From JAFIEN01 sp051859505 (GTDB lineage Bacteria; Pseudomonadota; Alphaproteobacteria; Rhodobacterales; Rhodobacteraceae): DNA of 64,000 bases. Of this stretch, positions 15,901 to 23,597 are shown piece by piece. The stretch is from NCBI GenBank assembly GCA_051859505.1, contig JBHYFN010000005.1:57555-121554 (forward strand), given 5' to 3'. Each line of letters starts with the position of its first letter. The stretch's first letter is position 1. The notes beneath the pieces were generated by a model. It saw only the letters and a list, made by a program, of their open reading frames with translations. It made no database searches and was not told the origin of the DNA. The position numbers and the translations under genes were made by a program.

Positions 15901-16533
15901 ATGTCCTTTCACGAGGTGCGGTTTCCCGCATCGCTCAGCTTCGGGTCGGTCGGCGGGCCGGAACGGCGGACCGAGATCGTCACGCTGGCCAATGGCCATG
16001 AAGAGCGCAACACCCCCTGGGCCCATTCGCGCCGCCGCTATGACGCGGGGCTGGGGCTGCGCTCGCTGGACGATGTCGAACTGCTCATCGCCTTTTTCGA
16101 GGCGCGGCGCGGCCAGTTGAACGGCTTTCGCTGGAAGGACTGGGGCGACTACAAATCCTGCAAGCCCTCGGCCGAGGTCGGCCCCGGCGATCAGCGGATC
16201 GGCACGGGCGATGATGCGACCAGCGTGTTCCAGCTGTCGCGGCGCTACCTCTCGGGCGGGTTTTCCTACCGGCGCGAGATCGCCAAGCCGGTCGCGGGCA
16301 CCGTCAAGGTCGCTGTCGGCGGCGTGCCCCGGCAGGAGGGGATCGACTGGACGGTGAACACCGCCACCGGCCGCGTGACCTTTGCCGCCCCGCCCGAAAA
16401 CGGGGCCGAGATCACCGCCGGTTTCGAATTCGACGTGCCGGTGCGCTTTGATACCGACCGGATCATGACCTCGGTCGCCTCGTTCCGGGCGGGCGATGTG
16501 CCCTCGGTGCCGATCATCGAGGTGCGGATATGA
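15901..16533 (+). CDS. GTA g12, distal tail protein (DUF2460)
   Basis: A 210-residue DUF2460 protein that forms the ring at the end of the tail tube. Diagnostic blocks are FHEVRFPASLSFGSVGGPER, the motif HSRRRYDAGLGLRSLDDVE, GFRWKDWGDYKSC and the C-terminal FDVPVRFDTDRI. It starts 9 nt after g11 with a TAGGAGTC ribosome-binding site and overlaps g13 by 4 nt. Confidence 0.93.
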   Translation: MSFHEVRFPASLSFGSVGGPERRTEIVTLANGHEERNTPWAHSRRRYDAGLGLRSLDDVELLIAFFEARRGQLNGFRWKDWGDYKSCKPSAEVGPGDQRIGTGDDATSVFQLSRRYLSGGFSYRREIAKPVAGTVKVAVGGVPRQEGIDWTVNTATGRVTFAAPPENGAEITAGFEFDVPVRFDTDRIMTSVASFRAGDVPSVPIIEVRI

Positions 16534-17414
16534 ACCCCGCGCTGCAAGGGCATCTGGAAACCGGCCTCACCTCGCTCTGCCGCTGCTGGGAAGTCACGCG
16601 GCGCGATGGCGAGCGCTATTGCTTTACCGATCACGACCGCGATGTGAGCTTCCTCGGCCTGACCTTTCGCGCCGATACCGGCATGTCGGCGCGGGCGCTG
16701 TCGCAATCGACGGGGCTTTCGGTCGACAATACCGAGGCGATGGGCGTTCTCAGCGACGATGCCATCACCGATGCCGCGATCGAGGAGGGGCGCTTCGACG
16801 GCGCGGGCGTGCGGATCTGGCTGGTCAACTGGGCCGCACCCGGGCAGCGCCAGCTGCGTTTCCGCGGCACGATAGGAGAGATCCGCCGCGCCGCCGGCGC
16901 CTTTCACGCCGAGCTGCGCAGCCTGACCGAGGCGCTGAACCAACCGATGGGGCGGGCCTATATGCGGGTCTGTCCGGCGGTTCTGGGCGATGCGGACTGC
17001 GGCTTCGACCTGAACCAGGACTTCTTCACGCTTCAGCGTCAGGTGCAGGCGGTCGAGGAGGACCGGGTCTTTCGCTTTGCCGGGATGGGCGCCTATGCCG
17101 ACCGCTGGTTCGAAAGGGGCCGGCTCGAGGTGCTGGGGGGCAAGGCTGCGGGCCTCTCGGGGTTGATCAAGCATGACCGGGCGGGGCAGGGCGGCGCGCG
17201 CCTCGTCGAGCTGTGGGAGCCGATCCGCGCGCCGGTGAAGCCTGGGCAGGCGGTCCGGCTGGTGGCCGGCTGCGACAAGCGGGCCGAGACCTGCCGGCTG
17301 AAATTCGACAACATCGCCAATTTCCGCGGCTTTCCCTTCATCCCCGGCGAGGATTGGCTGATGGCCGTGCCCGCCACCAGCCGCGATGTCGATGCGGCGG
17401 GTGGGGCGGAATGA
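16530..17414 (+). CDS. GTA g13, hub protein (DUF2163)
   Basis: A 294-residue DUF2163 protein that forms the baseplate hub. Cysteines conserved in this family are present: CRCWEVTRRDGERYC near the N-terminus, the pair in VCPAVLGDADCGFD, and CDKRAETC near the C-terminus before FRGFPFIPGEDWLM. In R. capsulatus the hub protein was reported to contain an iron-sulfur cluster, and these cysteines are candidates for it. The stop overlaps the g14 start (ATGA). Confidence 0.93.
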   Translation: MNPALQGHLETGLTSLCRCWEVTRRDGERYCFTDHDRDVSFLGLTFRADTGMSARALSQSTGLSVDNTEAMGVLSDDAITDAAIEEGRFDGAGVRIWLVNWAAPGQRQLRFRGTIGEIRRAAGAFHAELRSLTEALNQPMGRAYMRVCPAVLGDADCGFDLNQDFFTLQRQVQAVEEDRVFRFAGMGAYADRWFERGRLEVLGGKAAGLSGLIKHDRAGQGGARLVELWEPIRAPVKPGQAVRLVAGCDKRAETCRLKFDNIANFRGFPFIPGEDWLMAVPATSRDVDAAGGAE

Positions 17415-17836
17415 CCGCCGCCATAGTTGCGGTGGCGCGCGGCTGGATCGGCACGCCCTATCTGCATCAGGCCTCGTGCAAGGGGGCGGGCTGCGATTGT
17501 CTGGGCCTGATCCGCGGCGTCTGGCGCGAGGTCCGGGGCGCAGAGCCGGCGCAGGTTCCCGCCTATAGCCGCGACTGGGACGAGGTGGCCGGGACCGAGG
17601 CGCTTTGGCAGGCGGCCGCGCGTCACCTGACCCCGCGCCCTCTGGCCGAAGCAGAGCCCGGCTGCGTGATCCTGTTCCGTATGCGCGAGGGGGCGGTGGC
17701 CAAGCATCTGGGCATCCTCTCGGCCACCGGCGCGCGGGCGGCCTTCATCCATTCCTACAGCGGGCACGGCGTCGTCGAAAGCGCCCTGTCCACGCCATGG
17801 GCCCGCCGGGTCGTGGCCTGTTTCAGCTTCACCTAA
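17411..17836 (+). CDS. GTA g14, NlpC/P60 peptidase
   Basis: A 141-residue cell-wall peptidase in the GTA baseplate that probably opens the recipient peptidoglycan. The NlpC/P60 nucleophile is Cys30 in GCDCLGLIRG and the catalytic His is His99 in AVAKHLGIL. A Tyr/Gly-rich HSYSGHGVVES follows. The start at 17411 overlaps the hub stop. Size and motifs match GTA peptidases. Confidence 0.93.
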   Translation: MTAAIVAVARGWIGTPYLHQASCKGAGCDCLGLIRGVWREVRGAEPAQVPAYSRDWDEVAGTEALWQAAARHLTPRPLAEAEPGCVILFRMREGAVAKHLGILSATGARAAFIHSYSGHGVVESALSTPWARRVVACFSFT

Positions 17837-17848
17837 AGGGGGCCGCGC

Positions 17849-20800
17849 ATGGCGACCATCGTTCTGGCATCGGCGGGCATGGCAATCGGCGGCTCGGTCG
17901 GCGGGTCGCTTCTGGGGCTGCATGCCTCGGTCATCGGGCGGGCGGCGGGGGCGGCGCTGGGCCGTTCGATCGACGAGCGGCTTCTGGGCCGGGGCAGCGC
18001 CCCGGTCGAGACGGGCCGGATGGACCGGTTCCGACTGACCGGCGCCAGCGAAGGCGCGCCGATCGCGCAGGTGCATGGCCGGATGCGGCTGGGCGGGCAG
18101 GTGATCTGGTCCAGCCGCTTTGTCGAAAGCACCACCACCACGGGCGGGGGCAAGGGCACGCGGCGTGCGCCCAGGACGACCGAATACAGCTATTCGATCA
18201 GCCTTGCGTTGGCGCTTTGCGAGGGGCGGATCACCCGGGTCGGCCGCGTCTGGGCCGACGGGGTCGAGATCGCGCGCGGCAGCCTCAACCTGCGGGTCTA
18301 TCGCGGATCGGACGTGCAACTGCCCGATCCGCTGATCGAGGCGGTCGAGGGCGCGGGCCGGGTGCCCGCCTTTCGCGGCACCGCCTATGTGGTGATCGAG
18401 GATCTGGATCTGGGCCGTTTCGGCAACCGGGTGCCCCAGTTCAGCTTCGAGGTCTTCCGCCCCGGCGAGAAGGAAGACCCCGAACGCGCCGAGGACATGG
18501 CCCGCCTTCTGCAGGCCGTCGCCCTGATCCCCGGCACCGGGGAATATGCGCTCGCCTCCAGCCCGGTCTATCTGACCTCGGGCTATGGCGAGACGATCCC
18601 CGCCAATATCAGCACCCCCCAGGACAAGCCCGACCTTCAGGTCGCGCTGGAACAGTTGACGGGCGAGTTGCCCAATTGCAGCTCGGTCCTGCTGGTCGTC
18701 TCCTGGTTCGGCGACGATCTGCGCTGCGGCGATTGTCGGATCAAGCCCAAGGTCGAACAGACCGAGATGGATGGCGACGAGATGCCCTGGCGCGTCTCGG
18801 GCGTCACGCGCGGCGTGGCCGAGCTTGTGCCCCAGATCGAGGGCAGCCCGGTCTATGGCGGCACGCCCTCGGATGCCTCCGTGATCGAGGCGATCCGCGA
18901 GATGGCGGCACGCGGGCAGAAGGTCGTCTTCTACCCGTTCATCCTGATGGAGCAGATGGCCGACAACACGCTGCCCGATCCCTGGACCGGCGGCACCGGT
19001 CAGCCGCCCTTGCCGTGGCGGGGGCGGATCACGCTCTCGGCCGCACCCGGCCGCGACGGCTCGCCCGATCAGACGGCCGCGGCGGATGCCGAGGTGGCCA
19101 CCTTCTTCGGCGCCTGCGCGCCGGGTGATTTCCCGGTGAGTGGAGAGACGGTGGGCTATTCCGGCCCCTCCGAATGGTCCTTCCGCCGGATGATCCTGCA
19201 TTACGCGCATCTCTGTGCGGCCGCCGGCGGGGTGGATGCCTTCTGCATCGGATCGGAAATGCGCGGCGTGACGCAGATCCGGGGCGCAAACGGCTTTCCC
19301 GCCGTTCAGGCGCTGCGGCAACTGGCGGCCGAGGTGAAGGCGATCCTGCCGGGCGCCAAGATCAGCTATGCCGCCGACTGGTCGGAATATCACGGCTATC
19401 AACCGCCCGGCACCGGCGACAAGCTCTTTCACCTCGATCCGCTCTGGGCCGATCCCGCCATCGATTTCATCGGCATCGACAATTACATGCCGCTGTCGGA
19501 CTGGCGCGACGGGACCGACCATGCCGATGCGGGCGCGGGGTCGATCTACAACCTCGACTACCTCACTGCCAATGTCGCAGGCGGCGAGGGCTACGACTGG
19601 TATTATCACTCACCCGAGGCGCAGGACGCCCAGATCCGCACGCCGATCAGCGATTTCTGGGGCGAGCACTGGGTCTGGCGCTACAAGGACATTCGCGGCT
19701 GGTGGCTGAACCAGCACCGCGACCGGGTGAACGGCACCCGCTCCGAGACCCCCACCGCCTGGGAGCCGCGGTCAAAGCCGATCTGGTTCACCGAGATCGG
19801 CTGTGCGGCCATCGACAAGGGCACCAACGAGCCCAACAAGTTCCTCGATCCGAAATCCTCGGAAAGCTTCCTGCCGAAATATTCGAACGGCATCCGCGAC
19901 GATTTCATCCAGATGCAGTACATGCGGGCGCTGTTCCGCCACTGGGCCGATCCGCAGGCGAATCCCTGGTCCTCGGAATACGGCGGGCGGATGGTCGACA
20001 TGCGCCGCGCCCATGTCTGGACCTGGGATGCCCGGCCCTATCCGCAATTCCCGGCCCAGACCGGGCTTTGGGCCGACGGTCCGAACCATCCGCGCGGCCA
20101 TTGGATCACCGGGCGGGCCAGTTCCCGCTCGCTCGCCGGTGTCGTGACCGAAATCTGCCGCCGCGCCGGGGTGACGGGGATCGACACCTCGCGCCTTTGG
20201 GGCACGGTCAAGGGCTATCGGATCGACGATCCGGGCAGCGCGCGGGCAGCGCTTCAGCCCTTGATGCTGGCTTACGGCTTTGACGCGGTGGAACGGGACG
20301 GCGTGCTGGTCTTCGCCACCCGCGACGGCAGGCTGACCGAGGAGGTGCCGGCAGGCCGCCTCGCGCTGGAAGAGGGGGCCGAGACGGCGCTGAGCCTCAC
20401 CCGCGCGCCGCAGGCCGAGGTGACGGGCCGGGTGCGCATCGGCTTCGTCGATCCCGATGGCGATTACGAGGTGACGGGGGCCGAGGCGGTGCTGGCCGAC
20501 GATCCGGGCCTGCCGCTGTCGCAGGCCGATCTGCCGCTGGCGCTGACCCGCGGCGAGGGGCTGCGGATCGCCGAGCGCTGGCTGGCCGAGGCGCGGGTCG
20601 CGCGCGACGAGGCGCGCTTCACCCTGCCGCCCTCGCTTTCGCATCTGGGGCCGGGCGATGTGGTCAGCCTTGGCGGCCAGAGGGGCCGCTGGCGCATCGA
20701 CCGGCGCGAGGATCGCCAGATCGGCCAGATCGAGGCGGTGCGGATCGAGGAAGAGGTCTACCGCCCCCACGAATCCGCCGACGAGGCGGTGCACATGCGC

Positions 20801-21748
20801 CCCTTCGTGCCGCCGGTTCCGGTGCAGGCGGTCTTTCTCGACCTTCCCCTGATGACCGGGGACGAGGCGCCGCACGCGCCGCATCTGGCCTTTGCCGCCC
20901 AGCCCTGGCCGGGGCCGGTGGCGCTGATGTCTTCGGCCACCGACAGCGATTATGCCACCGACGGGATCTTTCCGCGCGCCTCGGTCGTGGGCACGACGCT
21001 GACGCCGCTGGCCGCCACCGGGGCGGGGCTTTGGGACAATGGCCCGGCGCTCCGGGTGCGGCTGGTGCGGGGCGCGCTTTCCGCCGTCAGCCGTGAGAGG
21101 CTTCTGGCGGGGGGCAACCTCGCGGCCATCGGGGACGGGCAATCCGACCTTTGGGAGCTGTTCCAGTTCGCCGAGGCCGAGCTTGTCGCCCCCCGCACCT
21201 GGGATCTGCGGCTGCGGCTGCGCGGGCAGGCGGGCACCGACGGGGTGATGCCGGCCGACTGGCCCGCCGGGTCGCGCTTCGTGCTTTTGAACGGGGTGCC
21301 CGAGCAGATCGCGCTGCCGGCCTCGGCGCGCGGGGTGACGCGGCGCTATCGCTGGGGCCCGGCGGCTCAGCCGACCGACAGCCCCACATGGCGCCAGACC
21401 ACCCGCGCCTTTCAGGGGGTGGGCCTGCGCCCCTATTCCGTCTGCCATCTGCGCGCGACGGTGGCGCCAAATGGCACGGTGACGCTGGGCTGGATCCGGC
21501 GCACGCGGCTGGAGGGCGACGGATGGGGGGCCGAGGATGTGCCGCTGGGCGAGGCGAACGAGCGCTACCGCGTCAGCGTGCTCAAGGATGGCGAGCTGCG
21601 CCGCAGCGCCACGGTCAGCCAGCCCGCCTATACCTACGGCGCGGCGCAGCAGACGGAGGATGGCGTGACCGCGCCCTTCCGGATCGAGGTGGCGCAGCTG
21701 TCCGATACATTCGGCCCCGGCCCGGCGCGGCTGGTCGAGATCGACTGA
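17849..21748 (+). CDS. GTA g15, megatron protein with TIM-barrel domain
   Basis: A 1299-residue baseplate protein that closes the tail and forms the DNA-delivery machinery in the cell envelope. The N-terminus is Gly/Ala-rich and hydrophobic (SAGMAIGGSVGGSLLGLHAS). The GTA TIM-barrel domain covers roughly residues 440-760, with AADWSEYHGYQPPG, DFIGIDNYMPLSDWRDG and the glycosidase-like IWFTEIGCAAIDKG. A tail-hub region follows (about 800-1000), and the C-terminal third is beta-rich, expected to reach the receptor-proximal tip. The frame is unbroken. GGGG ribosome-binding site 8 nt upstream. Confidence 0.95.
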   Translation: MATIVLASAGMAIGGSVGGSLLGLHASVIGRAAGAALGRSIDERLLGRGSAPVETGRMDRFRLTGASEGAPIAQVHGRMRLGGQVIWSSRFVESTTTTGGGKGTRRAPRTTEYSYSISLALALCEGRITRVGRVWADGVEIARGSLNLRVYRGSDVQLPDPLIEAVEGAGRVPAFRGTAYVVIEDLDLGRFGNRVPQFSFEVFRPGEKEDPERAEDMARLLQAVALIPGTGEYALASSPVYLTSGYGETIPANISTPQDKPDLQVALEQLTGELPNCSSVLLVVSWFGDDLRCGDCRIKPKVEQTEMDGDEMPWRVSGVTRGVAELVPQIEGSPVYGGTPSDASVIEAIREMAARGQKVVFYPFILMEQMADNTLPDPWTGGTGQPPLPWRGRITLSAAPGRDGSPDQTAAADAEVATFFGACAPGDFPVSGETVGYSGPSEWSFRRMILHYAHLCAAAGGVDAFCIGSEMRGVTQIRGANGFPAVQALRQLAAEVKAILPGAKISYAADWSEYHGYQPPGTGDKLFHLDPLWADPAIDFIGIDNYMPLSDWRDGTDHADAGAGSIYNLDYLTANVAGGEGYDWYYHSPEAQDAQIRTPISDFWGEHWVWRYKDIRGWWLNQHRDRVNGTRSETPTAWEPRSKPIWFTEIGCAAIDKGTNEPNKFLDPKSSESFLPKYSNGIRDDFIQMQYMRALFRHWADPQANPWSSEYGGRMVDMRRAHVWTWDARPYPQFPAQTGLWADGPNHPRGHWITGRASSRSLAGVVTEICRRAGVTGIDTSRLWGTVKGYRIDDPGSARAALQPLMLAYGFDAVERDGVLVFATRDGRLTEEVPAGRLALEEGAETALSLTRAPQAEVTGRVRIGFVDPDGDYEVTGAEAVLADDPGLPLSQADLPLALTRGEGLRIAERWLAEARVARDEARFTLPPSLSHLGPGDVVSLGGQRGRWRIDRREDRQIGQIEAVRIEEEVYRPHESADEAVHMRPFVPPVPVQAVFLDLPLMTGDEAPHAPHLAFAAQPWPGPVALMSSATDSDYATDGIFPRASVVGTTLTPLAATGAGLWDNGPALRVRLVRGALSAVSRERLLAGGNLAAIGDGQSDLWELFQFAEAELVAPRTWDLRLRLRGQAGTDGVMPADWPAGSRFVLLNGVPEQIALPASARGVTRRYRWGPAAQPTDSPTWRQTTRAFQGVGLRPYSVCHLRATVAPNGTVTLGWIRRTRLEGDGWGAEDVPLGEANERYRVSVLKDGELRRSATVSQPAYTYGAAQQTEDGVTAPFRIEVAQLSDTFGPGPARLVEID

Positions 21749-21756
21749 GCCGCGCC

Positions 21757-21824
21757 CAAGAAGGCCACCCCGAGAAGCCACCCCCGAGAAGCCCCGCCCG
21801 AGAAGCCACCCCCGAAAGGCCCCC
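21757..21824 (+). repeat. 14-15 bp minisatellite after GTA g15
   Basis: About five imperfect copies of GAGAAGCCACCCCC (variants AAGAAGGCCACCCC, GAGAAGCCCCGCCC, GAAAGGCCCCCC) fill the whole gap between the g15 stop and the next gene start. Confidence 0.75.
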
Positions 21825-21827
21825 CTG

Positions 21828-22259
21828 ATGCGCCCGATCCTGCCCTCCGACCTCGATCTTGCGGCGCGGGTTCTGATGGCCCTGCCGCAAGGCCAGCGGG
21901 CGGCGGCGATGGCCCTGCTTCTGGCGCGGGCCGATCTGGCGGATCGCTATCGCAAGCGTCTGGGGCGGCTGCACGCCGAGCATGGCGACGGCAGCCTGCG
22001 CGCCGTGACCATCGGCCTGCCGCGCAGCCCCGCGCGCGCAGCCGGGCCGGACTATTGCGCGGCGCTTGCCGCCGTACTGGCCGGTCTGGCGCAGTGGCGC
22101 GCGCGACTGACCTCCGGTCAGGAAGACGGGCAGGAGACGGGGAAGAGACGGGGCCGGAACATGGGCCGGAATATCGGCCGGAATATGGGCGGCGGGGGTT
22201 TGACCTTTGCGAAACCTCCCTATCTATGGCAGGATCGGTCGGATCAGCGATCGCCATAG
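21828..22259 (+). CDS. conserved small protein downstream of the GTA, with repeat-encoded tail
   Basis: Predicted 143-residue protein. Residues 1-95 (MRPILPSDLDLAARVLMALP through CAALAAVLAGLAQWRARL) resemble the roughly 100-residue protein of unknown function found after g15 in many Rhodobacterales GTA loci. The remaining residues include GRNMGRNIGRNMGGGG, encoded by a 12-bp tandem repeat that keeps frame, and look like an added tail. It has no membrane segment. The stop is 15 nt before cysE, so the two may be cotranscribed. A role in GTA biology is only inferred from position. Confidence 0.65.
   Translation: MRPILPSDLDLAARVLMALPQGQRAAAMALLLARADLADRYRKRLGRLHAEHGDGSLRAVTIGLPRSPARAAGPDYCAALAAVLAGLAQWRARLTSGQEDGQETGKRRGRNMGRNIGRNMGGGGLTFAKPPYLWQDRSDQRSP
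22152..22187 (+). repeat. in-frame 12-bp tandem repeat
   Basis: Three copies of GGCCGGAAYATS (22152-22163, 22164-22175, 22176-22187). The unit is 12 bp, a multiple of three, and encodes GRN(M/I) within the C-terminus of the preceding gene. Confidence 0.8.
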
Positions 22260-22274
22260 CAGGGGAGGCCAGCC

Positions 22275-23084
22275 ATGGCATATGCGAAACAGAACATCGC
22301 CGAGGTCGATCCGGTCTGGCGCCGCATCCGGCAGGAGGCCGAGGCCGCCATCGCGCATGAGCCGCTGATGGGCGGGCTGATCCATTCCGGCGTGCTGCAC
22401 CATCCCACCTTCGACCGCGCTTTGGCCTATCGCATCTCGCTCAAGCTCAATTCCGGCGAGATGTCGGAACAGATCCTGCGCGAGATCGCGGACGAGGCCT
22501 ATCAGGACGACCCCGCCATCGTCGAAGCCGCGCGCTGCGATCTGGTGGCGGTCTATGAACGCGATCCGGCCTGCCACCGCTATCTGCAGCCGCTTCTGTA
22601 TTTCAAGGGCTTTCAGGCGGTGCAATCCTATCGCCTTGGCCACTGGCTCTGGCAGAAGGGGCGGCACGATCTGGCCTATTTCGTGCAGATGCGCACCTCC
22701 GAGATCTTCGGCGTCGACATCCACCCCGCCGCGCGGATCGGCAAGGGGATCATGATCGACCATGCCCATTCCATCGTGATCGGCGAAACCGCCGTGGTGG
22801 GGGACAATTGCTCGATGCTGCATTCGGTCACGCTGGGCGGGACCGGCAAATCCGACGGCGACCGGCATCCCAAGATCGGCAATGGTGTGCTGATCGGGGC
22901 AGGGGCCAAGGTTCTGGGCAATATCAGCGTGGGCAATTGCTCGCGCATTGCCGCCGGATCGGTGGTGCTGGCCGATGTGCCCTCCTGCAAGACGGTCGCG
23001 GGCGTCCCCGCCCGGATCGTGGGCGAGGCGGGCTGCGATCAGCCCGCCGTCAAGATGGACCAGATCCTGCACGAGGGGATCTGA
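22275..23084 (+). CDS. cysE: serine O-acetyltransferase CysE
   Basis: Makes O-acetylserine from serine and acetyl-CoA, the first step of cysteine synthesis. The 269 residues match the family. The N-terminal helical SATase domain contains WRRIRQEAEAAIAHEP and QSYRLGHWLWQ. The left-handed beta-helix follows, with DIHPAARIGKGIMIDHAHSI, the catalytic-region His residues and VTLGGTGKSDGDRHP. The last visible turn is SVVLADVPSCKTVAGVPARIV. The C-terminus ends in an Ile (EGI), as needed for docking to cysteine synthase. cysE directly after the GTA is a conserved Rhodobacterales arrangement. A GGGGAGG site precedes the ATG. Confidence 0.96.
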   Translation: MAYAKQNIAEVDPVWRRIRQEAEAAIAHEPLMGGLIHSGVLHHPTFDRALAYRISLKLNSGEMSEQILREIADEAYQDDPAIVEAARCDLVAVYERDPACHRYLQPLLYFKGFQAVQSYRLGHWLWQKGRHDLAYFVQMRTSEIFGVDIHPAARIGKGIMIDHAHSIVIGETAVVGDNCSMLHSVTLGGTGKSDGDRHPKIGNGVLIGAGAKVLGNISVGNCSRIAAGSVVLADVPSCKTVAGVPARIVGEAGCDQPAVKMDQILHEGI

Positions 23085-23131
23085 GGCGGCCGCGGTTGAG
23101 GTCACGGTTGCGGCTGCTGGCCGCGACCGGT

Positions 23132-23467
23132 CTAGCCGCTTAGCTGGTCATAGGCCTCGATCGCCTTGACGCCATACATATAGGCCGGCCCGCCGCCCAT
23201 ATACATGCTGACCGTGACCACCTCGGTCACTTCCTCCCGCGTGGCCCCGGCGGCCACGGCGGCCTTGACGTGAAAGCCGATGCAATCGACGCATTGGCGC
23301 ACGATGCCGATGGCGATGCTGATCAGGTCTTTCTCTTTCGTGCCCAGATGCCCCGGCCCCAGCGCCGCCTGGTGCATCGCGGTGAAGCCCGCCGCCCCCT
23401 CGGGGGCCGCGCGCCGATAGGCCGCAAGGTTCTGATTTGCCTCGGCGAGTTCGTCTTTCCAGTCCAT
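23132..23467 (-). CDS. carboxymuconolactone decarboxylase/AhpD-like protein
   Basis: A 111-residue helical protein of the carboxymuconolactone decarboxylase superfamily. The redox-type signature is CVDCIGFHVKAAVAAGAT, with a CxxC followed by the conserved His, as in AhpD-like proteins. The C-terminal MGGGPAYMYGVKAIEAYDQL is typical of small single-domain members. Substrate is unknown; a peroxidase-partner or thiol-redox role is inferred. It is convergent with cysE and lies downstream of pdhC but behind a terminator. Confidence 0.85.
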   Translation of the reverse strand: MDWKDELAEANQNLAAYRRAAPEGAAGFTAMHQAALGPGHLGTKEKDLISIAIGIVRQCVDCIGFHVKAAVAAGATREEVTEVVTVSMYMGGGPAYMYGVKAIEAYDQLSG

Positions 23468-23543
23468 GATCTGCTCCGGTTGGTGTCACCCCTCCCTGAC
23501 CGGGGCGGGGACCGCCGGCCTTGCGCCAGATCAAGCGGGCATG

Positions 23544-23573
23544 AAAAAGCCCCGCGTTGTGGCGCGGGGCTTT
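23544..23573 (-). terminator. rho-independent terminator of the pdh operon
   Basis: Read on the minus strand: stem AAAGCCCCGCG/CGCGGGGCTTT followed by a T run, 25 nt after the pdhC stop codon. Confidence 0.9.
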
Positions 23574-23597
23574 GTCGCAGGCGGGCCGGGCGGAGGG

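Larger units (their letters stand above)
7624..21748 (+). mobile_element. complete gene transfer agent (GTA) structural cluster, g1-g15
   Basis: Seventeen collinear genes in the order small terminase, large terminase, portal, g3.5, protease, capsid, adaptor, stopper, tail terminator, tail tube, two chaperones, tape measure, distal tail, hub, peptidase and megatron. This is the order of the R. capsulatus GTA. All are intact and most overlap by 1-4 nt or are closely spaced. There is no integrase, repressor or replication gene, so it is a domesticated particle cluster and not an active prophage. Unlinked GTA genes (head spikes, lysis, regulators) are not in the window. Confidence 0.95.

Noticed and set aside
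17093..19609. Minus-strand frame opposite the GTA hub and megatron genes
   Set aside because: No domain, composition of a shadow frame, and the GTA genes on the plus strand are complete.
7624..21748. Active prophage
   Set aside because: No integrase, repressor, replication or lysis genes and no attachment sites. The order and gene sizes fit a GTA.
22152..22187. CRISPR-like short repeats
   Set aside because: The units are contiguous with no spacers and no cas genes are present, so these are minisatellites.
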